Positions 57,406-57,630 of a DNA stretch of 57,630 bases are shown in pieces (position 1 is the first letter of the stretch; every line of letters begins with the position of its first letter). Source of the DNA: an uncultured bacterium. Lineage in GTDB: Bacteria; Bacillota; Clostridia; Oscillospirales; Acutalibacteraceae. The stretch lies in NCBI GenBank assembly GCA_905215055.1, contig CAJMOH010000014.1, forward strand, positions 1-57,630. Reading direction: 5' to 3'. The notes under the pieces are model-generated. The model had not been told where the DNA came from. It saw only the letters and a program-made list of their open reading frames with translations, and searched no databases. Both the position numbers and the translations under genes were made by a program.

Positions 57406-57435
57406 TTGACAGAGGCCTGTCTGTATAGGTAAAAT
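57406..57435 (+). promoter_or_regulatory. Promoter of the last gene
   Basis: TTGACA (57406-57411), 18 bp, TAAAAT (57430-57435). Confidence 0.7.
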
Positions 57436-57442
57436 GAAAAGA

Positions 57443-57551
57443 GTGTTACAGCGGCGAAGCCTGCTGGCGCCAAGGGCCTTCAGACCAGCGTCCTCCTGTA
57501 ACGCGGATTATTTGCAAAAGGAGGCAGACACGCCCTGCGTGCCAAAACAAC
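57443..57551 (+). promoter_or_regulatory. Structured 5' leader, possible riboregulator
   Basis: A closing stem GTGTTACAG (57443-57451) pairs with CTGTAACGC (57496-57504; one G-U). It encloses a GC-rich 44-nt core with GCGCC, GGCCTT and CAGACCAGC. Then AAAGGAGG (about 57517-57524) lies some 27 bases before the ATG, further than usual. No known riboswitch class recognised. Confidence 0.45.
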
Positions 57552-57630
57552 ATGAAATACGATTTTACCAGCATCATTGACCGGCACGGGAAGGATGCCG
57601 TCGCGGTGGACGGCTTGACAGAAGGAGGCC
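57552..57630 (+). CDS. MalY/PatB-type PLP-dependent aminotransferase/C-S lyase, N-terminal part
   Basis: 26 codons are visible before the right edge: MKYDFTSIIDRHGKDAVAVD. This start (xYDFxxxIDRxGxxAxxxD) is typical of the MalY/PatB cystathionine beta-lyase-like aminotransferases. The spacing from AAAGGAGG is long (27 bases), with no better start between. The call rests on 20 residues, so it is tentative. Confidence 0.6.
   Translation, partial: MKYDFTSIIDRHGKDAVAVDGLTEGG

Noticed and set aside
57068..57406. 112-residue minus-strand frame over tRNA-Tyr
   Set aside because: Contains the common spurious string GREWIRTTEVDDNRFTVCP from antisense tRNA; no real gene.

Overview
The window reads as chromosome of a GC-rich, low-oxygen Gram-positive bacterium of the Clostridia, most likely an Oscillospirales gut lineage of the Flavonifractor/Lawsonibacter kind (inference). 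Supporting signs are lipobox-type lipoproteins with Ser-rich tails, a reverse rubrerythrin beside a PerR-type Fur regulator, a TetM-like GTPase, a C69 dipeptidase, AGGAGG-type ribosome binding sites, and Clostridia-type mobilizable elements.

Left core (1-4100): the start of nagB, a DMT permease and a MATE exporter (all minus strand), and an unusual lipoprotein that joins an ABC-type ligand-binding domain to a peptidoglycan-binding domain. Next comes a tRNA-Ser(CGA) integration hotspot (4390-5100) with three orphan or degraded tRNA 5' pieces and one intact tRNA. The matching orphan tRNA 3' half lies at 44423-44483, so about 39.4 kb in between is a composite genomic island.

Island part 1 (5.2-18.3 kb, visibly more AT-rich): integrase and excisionase, then a lipid/membrane cargo. 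It holds a TetR regulator, an alpha/beta hydrolase, oleate hydratase, a radical SAM enzyme translationally coupled to an extra metK, a small alarmone synthetase, four membrane proteins, plsC and a truncated cdsA. Part 2 (18.3-29 kb): a remnant of another conjugative element (XRE regulator), an IS66 copy with a frameshifted transposase, and a defence patch (Abi-alpha/DUF4393 protein; helicase-methyltransferase restriction system with its M-type partner and XRE regulator), then tnpV and hsdM scraps. Part 3 (29-42.3 kb, GC-rich): a mobilizable element with HTH and SLOG proteins under a TACGCA-N2-TGCGTA operator set, a frameshifted tyrosine integrase, excisionase, a relaxase with a second gene nested in another frame, mobC, a RepA-like ATPase, 229-bp tandem repeats, an AbrB-like/HipA-like pair, and an operon led by a YonO-like single-chain two-barrel RNA polymerase broken by one in-frame stop, followed by an unknown protein, an SGNH hydrolase and a peptide deformylase. 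Two AAA_14/DUF4143 sequences (one a scrap) close the island.

Right of the island (44.6-46.6 kb) are wrecks of an older element at the same tRNA: a frameshifted integrase closely related to the first, a truncated DUF3267 protein and a shattered AlbA-type protein. Right core (46.8-57.6 kb): C69 dipeptidase, a TetM-like GTPase fused to a Rae1-like NYN nuclease domain, an MFS transporter, TIGR04076 and DUF2200 proteins, reverse rubrerythrin, PerR, two TrkA-type proteins, an SH3 lipoprotein, tRNA-Thr, tRNA-Tyr and the start of a MalY/PatB-type gene behind a structured leader.

The most unusual items are the RNA polymerase operon on a mobilizable element, the relaxase with a nested reading frame, the GTPase-NYN fusion, and the oleate hydratase/radical SAM/metK cluster with its repeated 60-bp promoter element. 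All homology calls were made by reading motifs; no database search was run.
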